A stretch of 64,000 nucleotides of DNA, taken from the NCBI RefSeq assembly GCF_017355915.2, contig NZ_JAFEUV020000013.1:102220-166219 (forward strand), given 5' to 3'. Below are positions 33,018-40,146 of the stretch, piece by piece. The position numbers and the translations under genes were made by a program. How positions within the stretch are numbered: position 1 is the stretch's first letter; each line of letters opens with the position of its first letter. Below the pieces are notes generated by a model that searched no databases, had not been told where the DNA came from, and saw nothing but the letters and a program-made list of their open reading frames with translations. This stretch comes from Telluribacter roseus. Its GTDB lineage: Bacteria; Bacteroidota; Bacteroidia; Cytophagales; Spirosomataceae.

Positions 33018-33965
33018 ATGAGAAGACTGTTATTACTTACCCTAAGCCTGTATATACTAATGCAGCCGGATGTACACGGACAGCAGATTTCTAAGGCCGA
33101 TTTGCTGTTTCTGACGCCCGAGTGGAAAGGGGAACGTTTCCCGGATGGACGCCCCAAAGTACCCGACGATCTGCTCAACCGACTCAAGCTGGTGACGCAT
33201 GAGGAGGCCTGGGCCGTCATGAAAGGGCAGAACTATAAGTACCAGTATGCTGAGGGCTGGAAGACCATTAACCCCGATAGTGTATTGGTGGGGAGGGCAG
33301 TTACGGCCATATTCATGCCAGGTCGGCCTGACATACATCGGGTGATTGACAAAAAGGGCCACGAAAAGGATGGGCGAGTGAAGTCGCAGAACTCCTGGCC
33401 CATTGATATGCTCGTCAGGCGGGATGTATACGTAGTGGATCAGTTTGGGATGCACGAGGATGGCCCTACCATTGGAGATAACCTGGGTAACTCCATCTTT
33501 GCCAAAACGGGCAATGGTATCGTATATGACGGAGCGGTCAGAGACATAGCTGGGCTTAAAGAGATTGGTTCCTTCACTTCTTTTTTTCGGACTTATCATC
33601 CTTCGCACCATCTCAACAATCCGGAAGGCGAGCTTAATACGACCCTTATCGGCATCAACCAGCCTACTCGTATCGGTAAGGTGACCGTAATGCCCGGTGA
33701 TGCCGTACTGGGGCGTGACGGTGCGGTTACCTTTATTCCTCCCCACCTGCTCGAGCAGGTGGTCACTACTTCCGAAATCGTGCGCCTTCGGGATATGTTC
33801 GGACATCAGCGCCTGCGCGAGCAAAAGTACACGCCGGGGCAGATCGATAACCGCTGGTCGGCTGATATAGAGAAAGACTTCTCGCAGTGGCTCAATGCCC
33901 ACCTTAATGAACTACCGGTACCCAGGGAGGCTATCCAGAAATACCTTGAAAAACGAACCTGGTAG
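33018..33965 (+). CDS. Exported RraA-family protein, copy 1
   Basis: 315 residues with a Sec signal peptide (cleavage near VHGQQ, about 22). The RraA/HMG-aldolase fold lies at about 95-260: IGDNLGNSIFAKTGNGIVYDGAVRD contains the G-x3-G loop and the Arg-Asp pair that binds the divalent metal and substrate oxygen in 4-hydroxy-4-methyl-2-oxoglutarate/oxaloacetate aldolases. The family elsewhere is about 160-230 residues; here about 90 residues precede it and 70 follow. Export is unusual for RraA-type enzymes. Copy 2 lies at 35612-36544. It is followed by a Tat-exported galactonate-dehydratase-like gene, which suggests a shared periplasmic route. Confidence 0.85.
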   Translation: MRRLLLLTLSLYILMQPDVHGQQISKADLLFLTPEWKGERFPDGRPKVPDDLLNRLKLVTHEEAWAVMKGQNYKYQYAEGWKTINPDSVLVGRAVTAIFMPGRPDIHRVIDKKGHEKDGRVKSQNSWPIDMLVRRDVYVVDQFGMHEDGPTIGDNLGNSIFAKTGNGIVYDGAVRDIAGLKEIGSFTSFFRTYHPSHHLNNPEGELNTTLIGINQPTRIGKVTVMPGDAVLGRDGAVTFIPPHLLEQVVTTSEIVRLRDMFGHQRLREQKYTPGQIDNRWSADIEKDFSQWLNAHLNELPVPREAIQKYLEKRTW

Positions 33966-34048
33966 ATAGCTGATAGCTAGTAGTAGTTAGCTATTAGCTG
34001 TATTGGTTAATTAGCTATATGAGTATAAGAGAAAAAGAAGAAAACCGG

Positions 34049-34068
34049 GGCCTGTGTCTCCACAGGCC
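34049..34068 (+). terminator. Short hairpin upstream of the galactonate-dehydratase-like gene
   Basis: GGCCTGTG and CACAGGCC around TCTC. There is no T-run directly after it (CTTTTTG comes 11 nt later), so it could be a weak terminator of RraA copy 1 or a leader hairpin. The region before it (33967-34020) is a run of TAGCTA-like words. Confidence 0.4.
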
Positions 34069-34201
34069 AGGGATGCTAACCTTTTTGACCAATACAACTA
34101 GCTGCTTGCCATACCACTACACAATAAGAGCCGAAGGCGGTGCCTTTCAATGCATTACCTATTTATTTCTCTTAATCAAGCCACTCAACCTATCTCAGCA
34201 C

Positions 34202-35485
34202 ATGAAACCCAACTTATCCCGCCGCTCTTTTTTTCAGAAGAGTGCCCTGGCGGCTGCCATGAGTACTACCGCGCTTAATTCATTCGGTAGTGGTTTGGTT
34301 GAGGCCGTCGAGCGTACTCCACAGTCCTCCAAGCCCTCCGAACTACGCATCACGGATATCAAATGCGGCTACATACGCAACGGGCACAGCCTGTTTGTGA
34401 AGGTATATACCAATCAGGATATATGGGGATGTGGCGAAGGAGTAGATGCCACGCCCGGTACCTACCACCTGGTGAAGATGATGGGGCAGCGGATTAAAGG
34501 AAAAAGCCCGTTGAACGTACACCGGCTGTTTGAAGATGTACGCCGGTCCGGCTTCTTTGAGGGGGCGCAGTCGGGTATGTACATAGCTGTACTGACAGCC
34601 GTCGAAACGGCCCTCTGGGACCTGGTGGGGAAAGCCTATGGGATGCCGGTGTACCAGCTGCTGGGCGGGAAGTTCCGGGATAAGATCAGGGTATACTGTG
34701 ATACTGCCGCCTACCGGAAAGAAGGTCCCAGACCCGAAGACTTTGCCAAAGCGGCCAAAGATGCTGTCAATGCGGGCTATACCGCCGTGAAGTTTGACAT
34801 TGATGAGCGTAACGACCCGGCCAAGTACGATGCCTATAACTGGACGGCCAGCCCGGGCGAACTGGAGCGCATGTACAATCAGGTAGCGGCGGTGCGCAAG
34901 GCCGTAGGACCCAGAATTGACATCTGCATCGACATGCACGGCCGCTACGACCTGCCGACCGGAAAGAAAGTAGCCAAGCTGATGGAGCCCCTGAATCTGA
35001 TGTTTCTGGAGGAGCCTATCCCGGCCGAAAATGCCGAGGCCTATAAGCTGGTCACCGAGTCGACGAGTACGCCCATTTGCGCGGGCGAAAACCACTACCT
35101 GGCCCACGGATTCCGGCGGTTGTTTGAGTTGGGAGCCGTTGACATCGTCATGCCGGATCTGCAGAAGGCGGGGGGGCTGGGTGAGGGGCAGCGGATTGCC
35201 AATCTGGCTAACCTGTACTACGTACCTTTTGCTCCACACATGGTGGCTTCGTACCTGGGAGCGATGGCATCCAGCCACGTATGTGCTTCGGTACCAAACT
35301 TTTTGATTCTGGAGTGGCAGGTTTATTTTGACGAAGATCCGATGTTCAAAGAAATTATCAGTTTTAATGGACCGATGATCGAAAAAGGATACATCCCACT
35401 GTCCGAAAAGCCGGGTATAGGGGTGGAGATCAATGAAGAAGGAATGCGCAAGTATGCTACTCCCGGGATGCCTTTTTTTGAATAA
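34202..35485 (+). CDS. Tat-exported enolase-superfamily enzyme, galactonate-dehydratase-like
   Basis: 427 residues from ATG 34202; the frame runs upstream to 34019, but SRRSFFQK (6-13) is a twin-arginine signal at the right distance from this start. The MR/MLE fold shows Asp244 with His246 in DMHGR (the DFHGR motif of D-galactonate dehydratase DgoD), Glu270/271, Glu296 (GEN), Asp319 and His346 as general-base dyad, and Glu371. ETALWDLVGKA and the VYQLLGGKFRDKIRVY block also match DgoD. It should dehydrate an aldonic or uronic acid, but in the periplasm. The substrate is not proven. Confidence 0.86.
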   Translation: MKPNLSRRSFFQKSALAAAMSTTALNSFGSGLVEAVERTPQSSKPSELRITDIKCGYIRNGHSLFVKVYTNQDIWGCGEGVDATPGTYHLVKMMGQRIKGKSPLNVHRLFEDVRRSGFFEGAQSGMYIAVLTAVETALWDLVGKAYGMPVYQLLGGKFRDKIRVYCDTAAYRKEGPRPEDFAKAAKDAVNAGYTAVKFDIDERNDPAKYDAYNWTASPGELERMYNQVAAVRKAVGPRIDICIDMHGRYDLPTGKKVAKLMEPLNLMFLEEPIPAENAEAYKLVTESTSTPICAGENHYLAHGFRRLFELGAVDIVMPDLQKAGGLGEGQRIANLANLYYVPFAPHMVASYLGAMASSHVCASVPNFLILEWQVYFDEDPMFKEIISFNGPMIEKGYIPLSEKPGIGVEINEEGMRKYATPGMPFFE

Positions 35486-35521
35486 AATGTCGAATTGACA
35501 CAGTATACCCACATATACCAA

Positions 35522-35553
35522 CAAAAATGCCGACCAAGCGGTCGGCATTTTTG
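35522..35553. terminator. Bidirectional terminator
   Basis: CAAAAATGCCGACC (35522-35535) and GGTCGGCATTTTTG (35540-35553) pair perfectly around AAGC, with A and T runs on both sides, between convergent enolase-family and RraA genes. Confidence 0.85.
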
Positions 35554-35611
35554 CCATCTATTAGCCATGAAAAATTTTCATCTACTGCAATTATACAAAC
35601 GAGTTTTGCAA

Positions 35612-36544
35612 TTACCAAGTTCTGTTTTTTAAGAAATTATCTAATTGCTGTTTTGTCATCGGTACTTTATCCGGATTTTCATTAATCCATTTCATGAAAT
35701 CGGCCTTAATTGTATCATTCCAGGCCTGATCAATTTCGCCCGGCGTGTACTTTTTTTCGCGCAGACGCTGATGTCCGAACTTATCCCTGAGCGCAATGAA
35801 TTCGGAGTTGACGATGACCTTCTCGGCCAGGTGCGCCGGGATAAAAATTATTCCTCCTTTTTTGGCTAGTACCAGGTCACCGGGTAGTACTGTAGCATTG
35901 CCGATGCGGGTAGGGCAGTTGATGCAGCCTACCATCATGTTCTGAATATAGGAGGGGTCAAAGCCACGTACCCAGGCATTAAACCCATCTATTTGGGAAA
36001 GCCCTTCCAAATCGCGTACGCTACCATCAAATATTACCCCATTTTTAGACTTGGTATAGATGGAGTTGCCGAGGTTGTCGCCTATGAGGGTGCCCCAAGC
36101 TATTTTGCCAAATCCATCGGCTACGTATACATCCCCCTCGTTGAGCATATCAATAGGCCAGGAGTTGCTACTTCCCCTGCGGCCCTCCTTTTTGCCCTGC
36201 TCTTTGATGGGTCCTTCCATATCCGGACGCGCTGGCAGGTAGGTTACGGGCAGGGCCCGTCCGGCCATTACCTTGTCAGGATGGATGATTTGCCAGTTTC
36301 CTTCGTACTGAGTATGGTAGCCTTCGTTGCGCAGTACCCCCCATGCCTCCTCGATCGAAATATCCTTCAGGCGCTTGATCAGATCTTCCGGAACTTTGGG
36401 TCTGCCGTCCGGATATCGCTCTCCCTTCCATTCACCCGTATAAGCCAGGACCTGTTCTTTGGTAGCCTGCACAGACTGAGCGAGTAAGCTTGAAGAAGTA
36501 GTGTAAAAACTGCAAAGAGATAAGAGTAGGAATAGACGTTTCAT
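35612..36544 (-). CDS. Exported RraA-family protein, copy 2
   Basis: 310 residues with a Sec signal peptide (cleavage near SLLAQ, 23). It is a clear paralogue of copy 1: GEWKGERYPDGRPKVPEDL, SSNSWPIDML and the metal/substrate segment GDNLGNSI...VIFDGSVRDL align along the whole length, including the ends (KNRTW versus KRTW). The Arg-Asp pair is kept. It is convergent with the first enolase-family gene and divergent from the second, giving an RraA + enolase pair on each side. An aldolase or decarboxylase acting on a periplasmic keto acid is the likely role. Confidence 0.85.
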   Translation of the reverse strand: MKRLFLLLSLCSFYTTSSSLLAQSVQATKEQVLAYTGEWKGERYPDGRPKVPEDLIKRLKDISIEEAWGVLRNEGYHTQYEGNWQIIHPDKVMAGRALPVTYLPARPDMEGPIKEQGKKEGRRGSSNSWPIDMLNEGDVYVADGFGKIAWGTLIGDNLGNSIYTKSKNGVIFDGSVRDLEGLSQIDGFNAWVRGFDPSYIQNMMVGCINCPTRIGNATVLPGDLVLAKKGGIIFIPAHLAEKVIVNSEFIALRDKFGHQRLREKKYTPGEIDQAWNDTIKADFMKWINENPDKVPMTKQQLDNFLKNRTW

Positions 36545-36674
36545 AAGCTTTCTAGGTTTGTATAGTCATATTATAGCTCAATATTTTCATATAAAAGCAA
36601 AGCCTATCATTTTTTACCCTAGCAGCCTTCTTTTTTATTCATAGCTATCCACTATTCTAAATCAGCTTACACTT

Positions 36675-38144
36675 ATGAAAAAACGACTGCAAGAATTATT
36701 ACAGAAATTACCTCCACCTTCTCAGAAAGTAGAAACACCCGCCGCCGAGGGTACAAACGCGGATACCCGTCGTGACTTCTTTAAAAAGGCTACTCTGGGT
36801 GGATTATCACTAGGCATGATGCTGGATGGAAAGCCGGATGCCGAAATGGAGTTCTTGACGCAGAAGGTAAAGCGCGCCTCAAAGCCCTCGGATCTGAAGA
36901 TTACCGATCTGCGCGTAGCTACCATAGTAGGAGCCCCCATGACCTGCCCCATTATCCGCATCGACACCAACCAGGGGCTGGTAGGCTGGGGGGAAGTACG
37001 CGACGGCGCCAGCCCCAACTACGCGCTCATGCTCAAGAGCCGTCTGCTGGGCGAAAACCCCTGTAACGTGGAAAAGATATTTAAGAAGATAAAGCAGTTT
37101 GGCAATCACAGCCGGGCCGCCGGTGGGGTGTGTGGCGTAGAGATGGCGCTGTGGGATCTGGCCGGTAAGGCGTATAACGTGCCAGCCTATCAGCTGCTGG
37201 GCGGGAAGTACCGCGATGAAGTACGGATTTATGCGGATACGCCGGAAGTACGGACCCCCTCGGAATTTGCCAAGAAGATGAAGGAAGAGCGCCTTGATAA
37301 AGGCTTTACGTTCCTGAAAATGGACTTTGGCATTCAGCAGATAGCCGATATACCTGGAGCACTGATCGGAGCTAAGGGGTGGGATGTAAAGCGGCAATGG
37401 AGCACCGAAGCCACCAAGCTGGGTAGTTACGGGCAGACCCGCCACCCTTTTACGGGTATACAGATTACCGATAAGGGCCTTGAGGCGCTGGCTGAGTACG
37501 CGCACCAGGTGCGTCAGGCTATCGGGTATGAAGTACCCCTGGCCGCCGACCACTTCGGTCACTTTGATGTCAACGCGGCCATACGCTTCGGCAACGCCAT
37601 CGAGAAGTACCAGCTGGCGTTTATGGAGGACCTGGTACCCTGGTTCTATATGGATAAATGGAAGCAGATCACGGATGCGATCAACACACCTACCCTGACG
37701 GGCGAAGATATTTACCTGAAAGAAGAATTTATCAAGCTGATCGATACCCACGCGGTGGATATGATTCACCCGGATCTGGCTTCATCGGGTGGGCTGCTGG
37801 AAACCAAAAAGATCGGTGACTATGCCGAAGAGCATGGTATACCCATGGCGATGCACTTTGCCGGTACACCCATTGCCTTCCTGGCTAACGTACACTGTGC
37901 CGCGGCTACCGAGAACTTCATTGCGCTGGAGCACCACTCGGTAGATATCCCATGGTGGGAGAGCCTGGCAAAAACCAGCAAGCCACTGGTGGTAAATGGC
38001 TTCGCGCCGGTACCCGACGCGCCTGGACTGGGGCTCGAAATGGTGGAAGAGGTGATCAAAGCCCACCTGAAGCCAGGTACCAAGCTATTTGCGCCCACCG
38101 ACGAGTGGAATACCCGCGACTCCGCCGACCGTACCTGGAGTTAA
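36675..38144 (+). CDS. Tat-exported enolase-superfamily (MR/MLE) enzyme, second type
   Basis: 489 residues. TRRDFFKK (31-38) is a twin-arginine signal after an unusually long polar N-region. Superfamily positions are visible: KMDFG on strand 2, Asp and two His in AADHFGHFD (about 290-296), Glu near 317 (FMEDLVP), Glu near 342 (TGEDIY), Asp near 365 (HPDLASSGG), His near 394 (MHFAGTP) and Glu near 421 (ALEHHS). It is clearly different from the DgoD-like neighbour and has a roughly 25-residue insert after KMDFG. A dehydratase or epimerase of sugar acids is likely. A TAGGTTTG lies at 36553-36560 and could serve as its -7 element. Confidence 0.83.
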   Translation: MKKRLQELLQKLPPPSQKVETPAAEGTNADTRRDFFKKATLGGLSLGMMLDGKPDAEMEFLTQKVKRASKPSDLKITDLRVATIVGAPMTCPIIRIDTNQGLVGWGEVRDGASPNYALMLKSRLLGENPCNVEKIFKKIKQFGNHSRAAGGVCGVEMALWDLAGKAYNVPAYQLLGGKYRDEVRIYADTPEVRTPSEFAKKMKEERLDKGFTFLKMDFGIQQIADIPGALIGAKGWDVKRQWSTEATKLGSYGQTRHPFTGIQITDKGLEALAEYAHQVRQAIGYEVPLAADHFGHFDVNAAIRFGNAIEKYQLAFMEDLVPWFYMDKWKQITDAINTPTLTGEDIYLKEEFIKLIDTHAVDMIHPDLASSGGLLETKKIGDYAEEHGIPMAMHFAGTPIAFLANVHCAAATENFIALEHHSVDIPWWESLAKTSKPLVVNGFAPVPDAPGLGLEMVEEVIKAHLKPGTKLFAPTDEWNTRDSADRTWS

Positions 38145-38162
38145 GCAAGTAGTGTACGTACT

Positions 38163-38207
38163 AAAAATCAGAGGGTAGGTACTGTCGGTACCTACCCTCT
38201 GATTTTT
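38163..38207. terminator. Bidirectional terminator with perfect 20-bp stem
   Basis: Arms 38163-38182 and 38188-38207 are exact complements around TGTCG, with AAAAA at one end and TTTTT at the other, between convergent genes. Confidence 0.9.
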
Positions 38208-38218
38208 ATTCAAAGTAG

Positions 38219-39412
38219 TTAAGCTAAGTCCCGCTCGGTAATCTTTCCGGTAGACTTGTTCTTAAGGATCAGCTTATTGCGGCCGTCGTGCGTCATTTCC
38301 TGCTTGATGAGGTAGTGCTCCTCGTCGTACTCTACCAGGGTAGAGGGTTTGGTAAGCCCCTCCTGGCCGCGCCATACGGGCAGTTGCACCGGCTCCCACT
38401 GTTTGCTTTTGGAGGAGCGGTAGCAGGCATCAATCACGGCATTTACTACATAGCCATCGTAGAAGGTTTCGGCGGGTTCGCGTCCGGTCTCGGCGGCGGT
38501 GAACATGTCCGTAAACATGTGGTTGTAGCCCAATTCGTTGATTTCATCACCTACCGGGAACAGCCAGCCCGTGTTGCTCTCCGCTTTTTCGGCTACGTAG
38601 TCGGCTCCCTTGCCCGAGGTATACATCTCAAAGCCCGTCCGGAGGAAGCTATTGATCCAGATAGTACCCTCAGTACCCATCACCTCATCGCGCAGGTCCA
38701 TGCCTCCCCGGAAGGTCCAGCTTACTTCCAGCTGACCGATGGAGCCGTTTTCGTACTTTACCAGAGCTATGGCGTGGTCTTCGGCCTCAATGGGCTTCAC
38801 CTGCGTATCGGCCCAGCACATAACCTCTATGGGCTTGATGTCCTTGCCTATGTAGTTGCGGGCAATCTCGATGCAGTGGCAGCCCAGGTCGAGAATACAT
38901 CCCCCTCCGGCCTGCTCAATATCCCAAAACCACTCACTATGCGGGCCGGGGTGCGTCTCGCGTGACTTGGCCCACAGCACACGCCCCACCGCTCCGCTCC
39001 TGACGCTCTCGATGGCTTTCAGGAACTTAGGTGTGTAGCAGAGGTCTTCGAGGTAGCCGGCAAAAATACCCGCCTCTTCCACGGCCTGCATCATACGCAG
39101 GGCTTCGTCGGCATTGCGACCCAGCGGTTTGGTACATATGACGGCTTTCCTGTGTTTGACGCACAGCATTACCGCCTCTTCGTGCAGGTTGTTGGGCAGG
39201 GCTATACAGACCATCGTGACGTCCGGATGCGCAATGACCTCTTCCATGCTGGTCGACCAGAAGTCACAGCCATAGTCTGAGGCGAATTTGCGGGCGCTTT
39301 CCTCCCGACGGGCGTAGATAGCCGTCACGCGGTCGCGGCTGCGCTGGCCGTGCAGGGAGTCGGCATAGAAACGTCCGATAAAGCCGGACCCTAGCATCGC
39401 AATTTTTTGCAT
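38219..39412 (-). CDS. Cytoplasmic Gfo/Idh/MocA-family oxidoreductase
   Basis: 397 residues, no export signal. GSGFIGRFYADSL (8-20) is the NAD(P) loop, AVICTKPLGRNADEA carries the Lys of the E-K-P motif as TKP, and ILDLGCHCIEIARNYIG supplies the D-x3-H catalytic pair of the family. The second half has the usual substrate-domain sheet (GSIGQLEVSWTFRGG). It should oxidise a sugar or sugar derivative. Its place beside the exported RraA/enolase group suggests it handles the imported product, but no substrate can be named. Confidence 0.88.
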   Translation of the reverse strand: MQKIAMLGSGFIGRFYADSLHGQRSRDRVTAIYARREESARKFASDYGCDFWSTSMEEVIAHPDVTMVCIALPNNLHEEAVMLCVKHRKAVICTKPLGRNADEALRMMQAVEEAGIFAGYLEDLCYTPKFLKAIESVRSGAVGRVLWAKSRETHPGPHSEWFWDIEQAGGGCILDLGCHCIEIARNYIGKDIKPIEVMCWADTQVKPIEAEDHAIALVKYENGSIGQLEVSWTFRGGMDLRDEVMGTEGTIWINSFLRTGFEMYTSGKGADYVAEKAESNTGWLFPVGDEINELGYNHMFTDMFTAAETGREPAETFYDGYVVNAVIDACYRSSKSKQWEPVQLPVWRGQEGLTKPSTLVEYDEEHYLIKQEMTHDGRNKLILKNKSTGKITERDLA

Positions 39413-39596
39413 ATCAGCTTTTTTACAGGGGTTTAGAATAAACGATTAATAGAAAGTAGGTACCTCATAGATAGTTAGATACTACTACCAGCCCGCTTAT
39501 AGGCAATAGATGGAGGTCTGACAGCAGCCTAACTACCAGGTAAAAGGGGGGAGGCAGGCCTATCTAACGGGTCCTGCTGCGAAAGTGCCGGAGCTT

Positions 39597-40007
39597 TTAG
39601 CCGAACAGTACCTTATCCAACGAGTAGCGCCCGGGGCCGGTAAGTAGTAGTGTCAGGTAAGGAATCAGGAACAGGATGGGGTGCTCCTGCTTATCGAATG
39701 GATCCTGAGCGTGTATGATCAGTGCCGCTACCAGCATGGTAGTAATAAGCGGAATAAGAGCCAGACGAGCCGCCAGGCCTAGTATAAGAAGTATCGAGCA
39801 GAAGAATTCAGCGAATATAGTCAGCACCAGGGAGGCTTCTTCTCCAATGCCAATGGGATCAGCGAAGCCTCTTTCGCCGGAAAGGTAGTTGTGCAGTTTT
39901 GCGTACCCGTACTGCATCATCAGTAATGACATTCCTACCCGTAATAGTAGTACCCCCCAGTCAGCCGGAGCAGGTAAGGGAAGAGGTTTCAGGTACTTTT
40001 TTAGCAT
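39597..40007 (-). CDS. DoxX-family membrane protein
   Basis: 136 residues with four transmembrane helices. GVLLLRVGMSLLMMQYGYAKLHNY and GLAARLALIPLITTMLVAALIIHAQDPFDKQEHPILFLIPYLTLLLTGPGRYSLD match DoxX/DoxD-like proteins; the 'GPGRYSLD' ending is common. Family members have been linked to redox or thiosulfate metabolism, but most are uncharacterised. It is divergent from the second TonB receptor with 139 bp between the starts. Confidence 0.85.
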   Translation of the reverse strand: MLKKYLKPLPLPAPADWGVLLLRVGMSLLMMQYGYAKLHNYLSGERGFADPIGIGEEASLVLTIFAEFFCSILLILGLAARLALIPLITTMLVAALIIHAQDPFDKQEHPILFLIPYLTLLLTGPGRYSLDKVLFG

Positions 40008-40080
40008 GAGTCAATAATGTTACAAATGAGTGAGTTGCGGCTAAATTAGTTAGAGTAAAAAAACATTTTGGGTAAATGTA

Positions 40081-40109
40081 TTGACAATTAAAATTATTTT
40101 TTAGGTTTG
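40081..40109 (+). promoter_or_regulatory. Promoter of the second TonB receptor gene
   Basis: TTGACA at 40081 and TAGGTTTG at 40102-40109, spacer 18 nt after TTG. The -7 element sits inside the operator-like dyad listed next. The start codon is at 40147. Confidence 0.5.
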
Positions 40110-40117
40110 TCTAAAAA
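40098..40117. promoter_or_regulatory. Operator-like dyad TTTTTAG-N6-CTAAAAA
   Basis: Seven-base perfect arms around GTTTGT, covering the -7 element. TTAGGTTTGTCTAA inside it resembles DtxR/MntR-type sites (TTAGG-N5-CCTAA) and would fit iron or manganese repression of a TonB receptor. No DtxR-family gene is in the window. Confidence 0.42.
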
Positions 40118-40146
40118 TATATTTATAGTTGTTTCATTATCTACCT

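Noticed and set aside
33057..33902. A 281-codon minus-strand frame opposite RraA copy 1
   Set aside because: It mirrors a conserved plus-strand gene with signal peptide and metal site, so it is a codon-bias artefact.
33967..34020. TAGCTA-rich stretch as a CRISPR-like or tandem repeat array
   Set aside because: The words are short, irregular and without spacers; it looks like simple-sequence drift.
34343..35557. A 404-codon open frame on the minus strand
   Set aside because: It is antisense to the Tat-exported galactonate-dehydratase-like gene, whose motifs are intact; its translation has no recognisable pattern.
36879..37769. A 296-codon minus-strand frame
   Set aside because: Antisense to the second enolase-superfamily gene; low-complexity translation without family features.
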